Assembly (NCBI RefSeq): GCF_007856155.1
Contig: NZ_CP042266.1
Span: 7,936,001-8,000,000 of the forward strand
DNA from: Streptomyces qinzhouensis
Lineage (GTDB): Bacteria; Actinomycetota; Actinomycetes; Streptomycetales; Streptomycetaceae
DNA length: 64,000 nucleotides
Direction: 5' to 3'
In this document: in pieces, positions 34,590 through 43,322 of the stretch
Layout of the letters: each line of letters starts with the position of its first letter
Position numbering within the stretch: the stretch's first letter is position 1
The notes under the pieces: model-generated
Told to the model about the DNA's origin: nothing
What the model saw: only the letters and a program-made list of their open reading frames with translations
Database searches by the model: none
Position numbers and translations under genes: made by a program

Positions 34590-35312
34590 TCAGGAGTCCC
34601 GCAGCAGCCGCCCGCGGAACCGTCCGGCACGGGCGGTGTCCACCAGGGCGCGGATGCGCTCGCCGGCCTCATCGGGGTCCCGGACCGGCGAGGCGAATCC
34701 GAGCCGTACGTCCTCATGGGTGTCGGCGTACTCCAGCCGGAGCGTGATGCCGTAGCGGTCGATCGCCAGCGGCAGGGCCCGCCGGACCGGGTCCGGCCGG
34801 CCCGGCTCCGCCAGCTTCAGCAGAACGTCCACCAAATCGCCGTGATCGTCCGTCATATGGGTGAGCATGCCCGCCTCGCAGGTCGCCAGCGGGTCGGTCT
34901 CCGCCTCCATGAGCTCCCACAGGCCCACACTCGTCCGCTCACCCGCCCGTTCGAGCGCCGCGCGCTCGAACTCCATGCAGCGGCTGCCGTCCGTACCCCG
35001 GTGCTCCCCGTCCGGCAGCAGCCACCCGGTGAGCAGCACCCGCGCCCGGACCCGGTCCCGCACCGGCGTGGGCGCGATATCGGTGAATTCCAGTACGGCC
35101 CGGACGATTCCGGGGCCGGCGGGCTCCCGTCCGCCGGCGCCGTGGGTGACGGGGTGCAGATGGATGTGCTCCGCCATGCCCCCGCCGCCCAGCCGGGAGA
35201 CCTCGGTCCGCCCCTCGTCCGTCACCACCGTCATCGAGTCGGCAGCCGTCAGGATCGTCCTGATCCGCTCCGCGCTCGTGGGCTGGGCGAGGGGGGCGTT
35301 GAACCAGCGCAT
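34590..35312 (-). CDS. DUF2470-domain protein, iron-regulated
   Basis: 240 residues from the ATG at 35312 (MRWFNAPLAQP), with GGAGA upstream. The C-terminal about 100 residues match DUF2470: MLTHMTDDHGDLVDVLLKLA, then AIDRYGITLRLEY, then LGFASPVRDPDEAGERIRALVDTAR. DUF2470 occurs at the end of HugZ-type heme-degrading proteins and related flavin/heme-binding folds. The N-terminal part (RIRTILTAADSMTVV) may be a split-barrel remnant. The perfect-looking iron box at 35338-35356 overlaps its promoter, so it should be derepressed in low iron. A role in heme or iron use is inferred. Confidence 0.82.
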   Translation of the reverse strand: MRWFNAPLAQPTSAERIRTILTAADSMTVVTDEGRTEVSRLGGGGMAEHIHLHPVTHGAGGREPAGPGIVRAVLEFTDIAPTPVRDRVRARVLLTGWLLPDGEHRGTDGSRCMEFERAALERAGERTSVGLWELMEAETDPLATCEAGMLTHMTDDHGDLVDVLLKLAEPGRPDPVRRALPLAIDRYGITLRLEYADTHEDVRLGFASPVRDPDEAGERIRALVDTARAGRFRGRLLRDS

Positions 35313-35337
35313 GCGGAATCTCCACACCATCGGAAAC

Positions 35338-35356
35338 TTAGGTTTGCCTAACCTAA
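35338..35356. promoter_or_regulatory. Iron box (DmdR/IdeR operator) of the DUF2470 gene
   Basis: TTAGGTTTGCCTAACCTAA differs from the consensus TTAGGTTAGGCTAACCTAA at only two positions. It is centred 35 bp upstream of the start codon. Confidence 0.88.
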
Positions 35357-35423
35357 GCCCGAATGGGGTGTCGAGCCAAGCCCGTCGCCCGGAAGAGTGG
35401 TGGCGACGGGCGGTGTACCGGGC

Positions 35424-35654
35424 TCAGGCCGTGAGCGGCCGTACCGTCACCGGCATTCCCGGGGCCTGATGCCCGCCACTGGCCAGCATCCGTACCTCGC
35501 CGCCCGGGGCGATCTCGGCCCGGACGATGCCGGTGTCGTCCTCGTACACCGGATGACCACCCGCCCCCGCGCGGTCGGTGCGGTGCACCACGACGACATC
35601 GTCCTCGGCCGTGGACGCGCGGAAGGCGAGTTCGTATATCTCTGCGTACTCCAT
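35424..35654 (-). CDS. DUF6296-like small protein
   Basis: 76 residues from the ATG at 35654. Beta-rich sequence: MEYAEIYELAF, then DVVVVHRT, then HPVYEDDTGIVRAEI and GMPVTVRPL. I recall similar streptomycete proteins as DUF6296. Function unknown. It lies alone between the DUF2470 gene and the serine hydrolase, on the same strand as both. Confidence 0.6.
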   Translation of the reverse strand: MEYAEIYELAFRASTAEDDVVVVHRTDRAGAGGHPVYEDDTGIVRAEIAPGGEVRMLASGGHQAPGMPVTVRPLTA

Positions 35655-35861
35655 GGGGGCCTCCCGGAGCAGGGGCTCCTGCTTCCATGGTCGCTCGACG
35701 GCGGGGCTCGCGCAGCGGACGGCGACGGCCCGCCGGGGGCGTGCGCCCGCGCATACCGGCGTGCGCCCCGGGCCGGTGCGCCGGGCCGGGCCCCGGCCCG
35801 GCGCCGTGAATCCGGCCCGGGGAGCGGTGGCCCAGGCCCGGGAGACCCGGGTCGGGCGCGG

Positions 35862-36974
35862 TCAGCCCGAGTGCTCCGTCAGTGCCCCGTAGACGAGGGG
35901 GACGATCCGGTCGAGGGTGTCGAAGCCCATGTCCAGCCGGTTCTTCGTCAGGGCGAAGGCAATACCGTGCTTCGGGTCGCCGAACGCGTAACTGCCGCCC
36001 GCGCCCGCCATGCCGAAGACGCTGCCCGTGCCCTCCCGGCCGGGGAGCCCGAGGGCGTACCCGAGACCCCAGCTGCTGTCGGGTCCGAACACCTGGTCGG
36101 TGCCGCTCGACGACACCGCGATGGCCTCGTGCAGCCGCTGCGGCGAGATCAGGGTATGCCCGGGCAGGGAGCCCAGCAGTGCCGCGTACATCCTGGCGAT
36201 GGCCCGGGCCGAGGTCTTGGCGCCCGCCGGAATATCGGCGGCGAGGACATCGGTGCGATTGCCGAGCGCGGCGGTCGGCATCAACGCCGTCGGACCGGCC
36301 TTGAACATCGGCAGGTCCTCGGGCAGCCCGGCGAACATCTCCGCCGCTCCCGGCTGGTCCTCCAGCACCGCGAGCCGGCCGTGCTCCGCGGCCGGCATCC
36401 CGAAGTACAGCTCGTCGGCGAACCCCAGCGGCCCCGCGACTTCTTCCGCCAGCACCCGGGAGACCCGCTTCCCGGTCGCCCGGCGCACCACCTCGCCCAG
36501 GATGTACCCGAAGGTGTAGGCGTGGTAGCCCATCGCCCGGCCCGGCTGCCACCAGAGCCGCTCGTCGGCGACCCGGGCGACGATCCGCTCCCAGTCGCAG
36601 ATGTCCTCGACGGTGGTGTCGAGCGGGATCCCGGGAACGCCCGCCGTGTGGTCGAGCACCTGCCGGACCGTCACCTTCTCCTTGCCGTGGGCGGCGAAGG
36701 CCGGCCACAGCTCGGCGACCGGAGTGTCGTACCCGAACAGCCCCCGCTCCGCGAGCACATGGACCACGGTCGCCATGGCGGCCTTGCCGATGGAGTAGTT
36801 GTAGAAGACCGTTCCGGGCGTGACCGCCCGGCCCGTGGCGGGGTCGGCCGTACCGACGGCCACATCCACGACCTGTACGCCCCGGTGGTAGACGGCGACT
36901 TGGAGGCCGCGTTCCGCGCCCGACTCCACAAGATGGTCCGCGGCCTGCTGAATCTGCTGCTGGATGTCGCTCAC
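35862..36974 (-). CDS. Serine hydrolase, class C beta-lactamase/EstB family
   Basis: 370 residues from the GTG at 36974, with GGAAGG upstream. The nucleophile motif S-x-x-K is SIGK in FYNYSIGKAAM; the second motif is the Tyr in GYHAYTFGY; HTAGVPG is the family block after the first. The third motif region is GMAGAGGSYAFGD (HxG equivalent degenerate), as in EstB-type esterases. There is no signal peptide, so it is probably a cytoplasmic esterase or D-aminopeptidase-like enzyme rather than a beta-lactamase. Substrate unknown. Confidence 0.85.
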   Translation of the reverse strand: MSDIQQQIQQAADHLVESGAERGLQVAVYHRGVQVVDVAVGTADPATGRAVTPGTVFYNYSIGKAAMATVVHVLAERGLFGYDTPVAELWPAFAAHGKEKVTVRQVLDHTAGVPGIPLDTTVEDICDWERIVARVADERLWWQPGRAMGYHAYTFGYILGEVVRRATGKRVSRVLAEEVAGPLGFADELYFGMPAAEHGRLAVLEDQPGAAEMFAGLPEDLPMFKAGPTALMPTAALGNRTDVLAADIPAGAKTSARAIARMYAALLGSLPGHTLISPQRLHEAIAVSSSGTDQVFGPDSSWGLGYALGLPGREGTGSVFGMAGAGGSYAFGDPKHGIAFALTKNRLDMGFDTLDRIVPLVYGALTEHSG

Positions 36975-37160
36975 GGTGCGCCTTCCGGGTACGTCGGATC
37001 CCCCGTTCCGGGGAGTTTCGAACGTACTGACTCCCCGGCCGCCGGAAAACAATCGGTCCGCGCGGCGACGGCGTCATGACCTGGCTCACACGGCACGATT
37101 CCCCCGGCGTCCCGGCGTCCCGGCGTCCCGGCGCGCGTCGCGCCTTTGGGCGGCCCGGGG

Positions 37161-38021
37161 TCAGGAGACGGCGCCCTCCAGCCGCCGCAGCCGCTCCGCG
37201 TCCCCCGTCCGCGGGCAGGTTCCGCACGCCTCGTCGGGCCGGATCGCGTAATAGAGACAGCAGCCCATCCGGGTACGGGTCGGATACGTCCGCCCGTCAC
37301 GGCCCGTCAGCCGCCGGAAGTCCGCGCCGCCGAGGAACGGCCCGACCGGCCCCGGCAGCAGTTCCCCCGCCTCGTACACGGCGCGCTCTTCCTCGCCCAG
37401 CATCCGGCCCGTGTACCAGACGGCGGAGACCAGATCGTCGCCGACCATGCCCCACAGCGCCCGCGGCCCGCGCCGCAGCCCCGGACCCATCGCGGCGAGC
37501 AGCGGCCGGACCTGGTCGGCCACGGACTCCCGCAGCCGGTGGCGCAGGGCGTTCTCGTTCGCGGCCGTCTCCACACCGGGCAGCCCGGCCGCCGGATCGT
37601 CCGGCAGGGCGACGAATCGGCCCGGGACGACCGCCAGGGCGCCGGGCGTCCGGCCGAACCGTACGTCCTCGGGCCGCAGCAGCGGCACCCGGCGCTCCAG
37701 ATACCAGGGCCCGGCCAGCAGCAGGCAGGCGGCCCACAGACAGGAGTGCAGCGCCCGGGACGCCACCACGTCGGCGCGCGCGGTCCGCCCGTGCAGCTCC
37801 TCGATCCGTTCGGACTCCGCCGCCAGGAAGGCCGCCAGCAGTTCCGGCTCCCGGGCGAGCTCGGCGCCGCTGGTCCAGCCCTGGCCGACGGGGGAGCGGG
37901 GTGCCACCACGTCGATCCGGGGCGTCGTACAGACCGCGGCGAGTCTGCGGAGGGTGTCGTACAGCGGGGTGGAGCGGCGAAGCGCAGCTCCGGCAGGTGC
38001 GGGCGCCGGGGCCAGAGGCAC
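37161..38021 (-). CDS. FhuF-type (2Fe-2S) siderophore-iron reductase
   Basis: 286 residues from the ATG at 38021. The C-terminal cysteine motif CCLYYAIRPDEACGTCP gives the C-C-x(10)-C-x(2)-C pattern that binds the unusual 2Fe-2S cluster of FhuF-like ferric-siderophore reductases. The helical N-terminal domain (LLAAFLAAESERIEELHG, then ALHSCLWAACLLLAGPWYLERRV) matches. It would reduce Fe(III) from imported siderophore in the cytoplasm. It is divergent from the siderophore biosynthesis operon; the iron box at 38248-38266 lies in its promoter region. Confidence 0.9.
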   Translation of the reverse strand: MPLAPAPAPAGAALRRSTPLYDTLRRLAAVCTTPRIDVVAPRSPVGQGWTSGAELAREPELLAAFLAAESERIEELHGRTARADVVASRALHSCLWAACLLLAGPWYLERRVPLLRPEDVRFGRTPGALAVVPGRFVALPDDPAAGLPGVETAANENALRHRLRESVADQVRPLLAAMGPGLRRGPRALWGMVGDDLVSAVWYTGRMLGEEERAVYEAGELLPGPVGPFLGGADFRRLTGRDGRTYPTRTRMGCCLYYAIRPDEACGTCPRTGDAERLRRLEGAVS

Positions 38022-38247
38022 GGGTACTCCTCACGGAACGGGGTCCGTTCGCGGCGGCCGGCCGGGACCCCGCGAGGGGACCGGCGGACACGGAACGGCG
38101 GTACGGCGGAACGGTCGTACATCAGGGGGTTGTACGTCGGGGGTCGGGCGGCGGAAAGCGGCGCGGAACGGATGGATGTGACCGGCGGACGGAACCGGCG
38201 GCATCACGCATGCGAAGGAGACGCAGAAGGCGCGGAGTGAAGAACGC

Positions 38248-38266
38248 GAAGGTAAGGCTCACCTTA
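38248..38266. promoter_or_regulatory. Iron box, site 1 of the siderophore locus
   Basis: GAAGGTAAGGCTCACCTTA matches the 19-bp iron-box consensus at 14 positions and retains the palindromic GGTAAGGCTCACC core. It is the nearer of the two to the FhuF-type gene. Confidence 0.75.
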
Positions 38267-38321
38267 ACCACATCGTCCTACCGGGAGCGAACTCGGCATT
38301 CGACACGCCCAATTGGCGTGT

Positions 38322-38340
38322 TTAGGGATGCCTAACCTAA
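38322..38340. promoter_or_regulatory. Iron box, site 2 of the siderophore locus
   Basis: TTAGGGATGCCTAACCTAA matches the iron-box consensus at 16 of 19 positions. It lies nearest to the biosynthetic operon, 227 bp before the chosen ATG, so a long leader or a start upstream of 38567 is implied. Confidence 0.82.
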
Positions 38341-38566
38341 GCTCCGGCGCATGATCCAGAGCGACCGGACCGCTTCCCGCCGGCACGAACCGCGGGACGG
38401 GCCACCGGTCGCCCCCCTGTCCACCACCGGGACCGCCCCCGGCGCCGAGCGGACCACCCCCGTGCCCGCCCCGGCCCGCGGCCCCCGCGCCGGATCCGGC
38501 CGGAACCCCGCCACGGCTGTCCCCCGTCCCCTGTCCCCCGAGCGGGCGCGCGGAAGTATTTCACCC

Positions 38567-39835
38567 ATGCAGACCATGCAGACCACACACTCCACCGAGC
38601 TCGCCCCCGCCACCGGCGGCGCCCCGCCCGGCGACCAAGCGGCCGCCGGACTCCACCTCTACCTCCTCGCCCTCAACCCCACCGACTCGGTGTCCGAGGG
38701 CTATCTGCCCGCCGCCCGACACCTCGGCCTCGACATCACCCTCCTCACCGACCAGCCCGAGGCCCACCGCGCCCGCCACCCCGGCCTCACCGTCCTGGAG
38801 TGCGACGTCCGCGACCACCACGCGGTCATCAGCACCGTCTCCGCGCACCGCGCCCCCGACGCGATCTTCAGCAACAGCGACCATCTCCAGACCGTCACCG
38901 CGCTCGCCGCCGGCTACTTCGGCCTGCCCGCCAAGGACTGGCGCGCCACCCTGCGCGCCAAGGACAAGGCCCAGATGCGCCGGGCCCTCGCGGCCACCGG
39001 CGACCACCATGTCCACAGCGTGGAACTCAACGCGGACCAGGACCCGGCCACGCTCACCGGGGTGCCCTACCCCTGTGTACTCAAACCCCGCGAGGGCGTC
39101 GCCAGCGAGGACGTCGTACACATCGGCGACGAAGCCGCTTTCCTGCGCCACTGCGCGGAGATCAGATCCCGGCGGCCCGGCGCCGCCCTCGTCGCGGAGG
39201 AGTACCTCCCCGGCGAACTCGGCACCCTGGAGACCCTCGGCGACGGACACCGCCGCCATGTCATCGGCGGATTCGCCACCGACCTGTCGCCGCTGCCGTA
39301 CTTCATCGAGGAACGGCTGACGTACGTCCCCGCCCACCCCGCCCCCGTCGTCGAACAGGTCCTGGCGGCCCTCGACACCCTCGGCATCGGCTTCGGCGTC
39401 TGCCACACCGAATTCGTGGTCCACCGGGGCCGAGCCAGGATCGTCGAGGTCAACTACCGCTCCATCGGCGACCAGGGCGATCTGATCCTCCAGCGCCTCC
39501 TCGGCATCCCCCTCTTCGCCCACGTCCTGCTGGTCCACCTCGGCCGGCGCCTCCCCGCCGACCTCGGCGCCCGCACCGACGGCGCCGCCCGGCTGGACTA
39601 CCCCCTGGCCGACCGCGCGGGCACCCTCACCGCCGCCCCCGGACCGGCCGATCTCACCCTCGGCGATGTCACCCTGACGTACCGTCCGGCCCGGGCCGTC
39701 GGCGAACGCCATCCGCACTACCGCACCAACCGCGACTATCTGGGCATCGTCCGCGCCACCGGACCCGACCAGCCCTCCGTGGACCGGGCCGTGACCGGCT
39801 TCCTCGCCCGGCAGAGCTGGGAGATCACCCCGTGA
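38567..39835 (+). CDS. ATP-grasp ligase of siderophore biosynthesis (PvsA-like)
   Basis: 422 residues from the ATG at 38567 (MQTMQTTHS), with GGAAG upstream. ATP-grasp features are VPYPCVLKPREGVASEDV (nucleotide Lys), LVAEEYLPGELGTLE, then TEFVVHRGRARIVEVNYRSIGDQGD (metal-binding Glu/Asn). The N-terminal Rossmann-like part has FSNSDHLQTVTALAAGYFGLP. It should form an amide between a carboxylate and an amine during siderophore assembly. Its stop overlaps the next start (GTGA). The order ATP-grasp, IucA/C, IucA/C, decarboxylase mirrors vibrioferrin pvsA-B-D-E. Confidence 0.88.
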   Translation: MQTMQTTHSTELAPATGGAPPGDQAAAGLHLYLLALNPTDSVSEGYLPAARHLGLDITLLTDQPEAHRARHPGLTVLECDVRDHHAVISTVSAHRAPDAIFSNSDHLQTVTALAAGYFGLPAKDWRATLRAKDKAQMRRALAATGDHHVHSVELNADQDPATLTGVPYPCVLKPREGVASEDVVHIGDEAAFLRHCAEIRSRRPGAALVAEEYLPGELGTLETLGDGHRRHVIGGFATDLSPLPYFIEERLTYVPAHPAPVVEQVLAALDTLGIGFGVCHTEFVVHRGRARIVEVNYRSIGDQGDLILQRLLGIPLFAHVLLVHLGRRLPADLGARTDGAARLDYPLADRAGTLTAAPGPADLTLGDVTLTYRPARAVGERHPHYRTNRDYLGIVRATGPDQPSVDRAVTGFLARQSWEITP

Positions 39836-41565
39836 CGGACGCCCCCGTGCTCCTCGACGTCCTCAGCACGCTCCTGCGCGAGGACGCCGTCGGACTGCGG
39901 AGCCGCAGCACCCGCGTCGACCTGCCCGACGGCGCCTGGCTGCGGCTGCCCGCGCACGACGACGCCCTGCTGCTGCCGGTGCGCACCGCGGCCCCCGCGT
40001 TCCAGTACGGCACCGAGGCCAGGCTCCCGCTGCTGCGCCGGGAATCCGACGGCACCGAACTGACCACCACCACCGCCGTACTCCGCGCCCTCGGCGCCCT
40101 CGCCGACCCCCGCGACCGCCCCGGCTTCGCCGCCTTCGAGGACGAATGCCGGCAGGCGGAGACCACCGTACGGCTCCACCGCGCCACCGACACCGCCGTC
40201 CGCCGCCGCCTCGGCGAACGCTACGGCACCGACCCCGCCCACTGGACGGGACCGGCCGCCGCACTGGCCTTCGACACCCTCGCCGCCCGGCTCGACCACC
40301 CCGTCCACCCCACGGGCCGGGGCCGGCACGGGCTCACGGCGGCGGACCTGCGGGCGTACGCACCCGAATTCCACCCCCGATTCCCGCTGCGCTGGCTCGC
40401 CGTACCCGCCGATGCCCTCAGCGCCACCGGACCACTCGACGGCCTCTGCCCCCCGCCGTCCGCGCTGGGCCTGCCCGCCCGCCTCGACACCGGCCACCGC
40501 ACCATCCCCGTCCACCCCCTCACCGCGGGCGCCCCCCTGAGCGAAGCCCTGGCCGCCGCCGGACTCACCGGCCGCGCCCACCTCGCCCCCGAACCCCGCC
40601 ACGACGTCGTCCCCACCCTCTCCATGCGGACCGTCGCCCTCGCCGACGACCCCGCCGTGCACCTGAAGCTTCCCCTGGCCACCGCCACCCTCGGCCGGCT
40701 CAACCGGCGCACCATCAAACCGGGCACCCTCGCCGACGGCGCCGCCGTCCAGCGCATCCTGACCGCCGTGGCCGCCCGCGAACCCCGCTTCCGCGCCACC
40801 GTCCTGCACGCCGACGAAACCGTCTGGGCCCACGCCGGCCATGAACTCCTCGCCGTCCTCGTCCGCCACCAACCCCCGGGACTGGACACCACCACCGCCG
40901 TCCCCCTGGCCGCCCTGCTCGCCCCCGCCCCCGGCGGCGGACTCGTCGCCGACCGGCTCGCCGACCGCTTCCACGGCGGAGACCCCCTCGCCCTCATCGA
41001 CGCCGTCCTCACCCGCCTCCTCGACTGGGGGACCACCCTGCTGGGCTACGGCATCGCCCTCGAATCCCATCAGCAGAACATCACCCTCCTCTACGACGAC
41101 GGCACCCCCGGCCCCCGGCTGCTGCTCAAGGACAACGACGGCCCCCGCATCCACCCCGCCCGGCTGCGCGCCGCCCTCGGCGAGACACCCGCCCTCGACT
41201 TCAGCGACCCGCGCATCGTCACCCACGACGACCGCGCCCTGCTCGACCTGTTCACCACCATCACCGTCCACCTCTGCGCGGGCGCCTACGCCTTCGGCCT
41301 CGCCCGGCACGGCCACGCCCCCCTCCACCACCTGCTCGGGCTGATACGCGACCGGCTCGCCGAGGCCGCCCGGAGCCTCGGCACCGGACCCGGCTCCATG
41401 GGCGCGCTGCTGCGCACCCAGGTACTGGAAGCGGCCCGACTGCCCGTCAAAGCCATGGTCACGGCGGGCACCCTGCTGGCCAAGGAGAGATCAGGCGCAT
41501 TGGACATCAACAAGCACTACACCACCGGCCCCAACTACCTGCTGCGGGGGAGTGACCCTCGATGA
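39832..41565 (+). CDS. IucA/IucC-family NIS synthetase 1 (PvsB-like)
   Basis: 577 residues from the GTG at 39832, which overlaps the preceding stop. NRPS-independent siderophore synthetases adenylate a citrate or 2-oxoglutarate carboxylate and couple it to an amine or alcohol. Conserved features are HLKLPLATATLGRLNRRTIKPGTLADGA (ATP-binding region), ESHQQNITLLYDDG, LLKDNDGPRIHP and the C-terminal FhuF-like helical part. It overlaps the next gene by ATGA. Type assignment (A, A' or C) is not possible by eye. Confidence 0.92.
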   Translation: MTDAPVLLDVLSTLLREDAVGLRSRSTRVDLPDGAWLRLPAHDDALLLPVRTAAPAFQYGTEARLPLLRRESDGTELTTTTAVLRALGALADPRDRPGFAAFEDECRQAETTVRLHRATDTAVRRRLGERYGTDPAHWTGPAAALAFDTLAARLDHPVHPTGRGRHGLTAADLRAYAPEFHPRFPLRWLAVPADALSATGPLDGLCPPPSALGLPARLDTGHRTIPVHPLTAGAPLSEALAAAGLTGRAHLAPEPRHDVVPTLSMRTVALADDPAVHLKLPLATATLGRLNRRTIKPGTLADGAAVQRILTAVAAREPRFRATVLHADETVWAHAGHELLAVLVRHQPPGLDTTTAVPLAALLAPAPGGGLVADRLADRFHGGDPLALIDAVLTRLLDWGTTLLGYGIALESHQQNITLLYDDGTPGPRLLLKDNDGPRIHPARLRAALGETPALDFSDPRIVTHDDRALLDLFTTITVHLCAGAYAFGLARHGHAPLHHLLGLIRDRLAEAARSLGTGPGSMGALLRTQVLEAARLPVKAMVTAGTLLAKERSGALDINKHYTTGPNYLLRGSDPR

Positions 41566-43322
41566 CCAGCACCACATCCGACCGCCCCACCCCCTTCGCC
41601 GGCCCGCCGGCCAAACTGCCCACCCCCGAGGACGCGGTATCCCACACGCTCCTCAACTGCCTGCTGCGCGAGGTCTCAGGACCCGAACGCCAGACCGCGG
41701 TCAGCGGCGGCCGACTGCTGCTGCGGCTGCCCCGCGCCGGAGTGCTGCTCCGCGTCGCCCTGCGCCGTACCTCCCTCATCGGAGCCCACCGCTTCGCCGG
41801 CCCCGTCAGCGAAGAACGCGACGGCACCTGGGCCGCCGTGGGCTGGCGGCGGCTCGCCGAACACACCCACACCGAACTGTCCCTGCGCACCGGAGTGCCC
41901 AACGACGAGTTCCTCGCCCAGATCAGCGCCAGCCACCGGGGCGTCTCCGCCGCCCTGCGGGCCCTCCCGCACCGCCGCCGCACCGGCGACGACCGCAGAC
42001 TCGCCGCCTACCTCGCCTCCGAACAGTCCCTCGCCCTCGGCCACCGCTTCCACCCCACACCCAAGGCCCACGGCGGCGACCCCGCCGCCTGGTCCAGCTA
42101 CGCCCCCGACGCCGGAGTCTCCTTCCCGCTGCGTATGCTCGCGGTCCGCGACCACCTCGTCGCCGAAGAGCACGCCGACCCCGAGTCCCGGCACGGCACC
42201 GAACCGCTCGACCGGCTCGCCCCCGTACCGCCCGGCTACCGGCTGCTGCCCGCACACCCCTGGCAGTACGCCGAACTCGGCCCCGCGCTGCGCCCGCTGC
42301 TGGCCGCCGGGGACATCCTCGATCTGGGCCCCGGCCGACGGCCCTTCACCCCCACCGCGTCCGTCCGCACGCTGTACGACGGCGAGACCTTCCTCAAGTT
42401 CAGCCTCAACGTCCGCATCACCAACTGCCTGCGCAAGAACTCCGCCTACGAACTCTCCGGCGCCGTCGCCCTGACCCGGCTGCTCGCCCCCGCCCTCGCC
42501 GACCTCGCCGCCCGCTTCCCCGGCAGCGGCGTCCTGCGGGAGCCGGCCTACCGCAGCCTCGCCGTCCCCGGTCCCGGCGGACGGCCCGACACCACCCTCC
42601 TCGAAGGCTTCGGTGTCATCGTCCGCGAGGGGCTGGAAGGACGGCTCGGACCCGGCGTCACCCCACTGCTCGCCGCCTCCGTCGCCGACGAGTACCCCAC
42701 CGGCCCCGGACACGTCTCCGCCCTCGGGCCCGCCGGGGACCCCGCCCGCGCGCTCGACTGGTGGCGCGCCTACCTCGCCCTCCTCGTCCCGCCCGTCCTG
42801 GCCGCCTACTTCGACCACGGCCTCGTCCTCGAACCCCACCTCCAGAACGTCGTCGTCGGCGTCGGCGACGACGGCCGGCCCGTCCGGATCCTCTTCCGCG
42901 ATCTGGAGGGCACCAAACTGTTGCCGGAGCACCATGCCGGGGCCCTCGCCGCCCTGCCGCCCGAGGTCGCCGCGCCCATGACCTACGACGCCCGGCGCGG
43001 CTGGGACCGGGTCGTGTACTGCCTCCTCGTCAACCATGTCGCGGAGCTCCTCGCGGCCCTCGCCGACCTCCATCCGCAGACCGAGGCCGCGCTCTGGGCC
43101 GAGGTCCGCCGCACCCTCGGGCGGTACGCCGACGAACACGGCTGCCCGCCGCAACTGAGCGCCCTGCTGGCGGGCGTCCCCCTGCCCGCGAAGGCCAACC
43201 TCCTCACCCGCTGGGAGCGGTCCGCCGACCGGCACGCCGGATATGTCCGGCTGCCCTCCCCGCTCGCCGAGGACGTCCTGCGCCAGGCGACCCGCAACGA
43301 CGCCGAACGGAGCCCCTCATGA
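41562..43322 (+). CDS. IucA/IucC-family NIS synthetase 2 (PvsD-like)
   Basis: 586 residues, with start overlapping the stop of the first synthetase. Features are HRFHPTPKAHGGDP, LLPAHPWQYAEL, FLKFSLNVRITNCLRKNSAYELSGA, LEPHLQNVVVGVGDDG and LFRDLEGTKLLPEHH, typical of type A citrate-using NIS synthetases. It is more complete in the central ATP-binding blocks than its upstream paralogue. The two enzymes should catalyse successive condensations on one acceptor such as citrate. The decarboxylase start overlaps its stop. Confidence 0.93.
   Translation: MTSTTSDRPTPFAGPPAKLPTPEDAVSHTLLNCLLREVSGPERQTAVSGGRLLLRLPRAGVLLRVALRRTSLIGAHRFAGPVSEERDGTWAAVGWRRLAEHTHTELSLRTGVPNDEFLAQISASHRGVSAALRALPHRRRTGDDRRLAAYLASEQSLALGHRFHPTPKAHGGDPAAWSSYAPDAGVSFPLRMLAVRDHLVAEEHADPESRHGTEPLDRLAPVPPGYRLLPAHPWQYAELGPALRPLLAAGDILDLGPGRRPFTPTASVRTLYDGETFLKFSLNVRITNCLRKNSAYELSGAVALTRLLAPALADLAARFPGSGVLREPAYRSLAVPGPGGRPDTTLLEGFGVIVREGLEGRLGPGVTPLLAASVADEYPTGPGHVSALGPAGDPARALDWWRAYLALLVPPVLAAYFDHGLVLEPHLQNVVVGVGDDGRPVRILFRDLEGTKLLPEHHAGALAALPPEVAAPMTYDARRGWDRVVYCLLVNHVAELLAALADLHPQTEAALWAEVRRTLGRYADEHGCPPQLSALLAGVPLPAKANLLTRWERSADRHAGYVRLPSPLAEDVLRQATRNDAERSPS

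Larger units (their letters stand above)
38022..38566. other. Divergent iron-controlled promoter region
   Basis: 545 bp with two iron boxes at 38248-38266 and 38322-38340. The segment 38351-38566 is an open frame in phase with the ATP-grasp gene but is Pro/Arg-rich and unlike the family N-terminus, so I treat it as leader. Confidence 0.7.

Noticed and set aside
38351..38566. In-frame extension of the ATP-grasp gene upstream of 38567
   Set aside because: It is Pro/Arg/Thr-rich, unlike the family N-terminus. Not fully excluded, because the iron box lies upstream.
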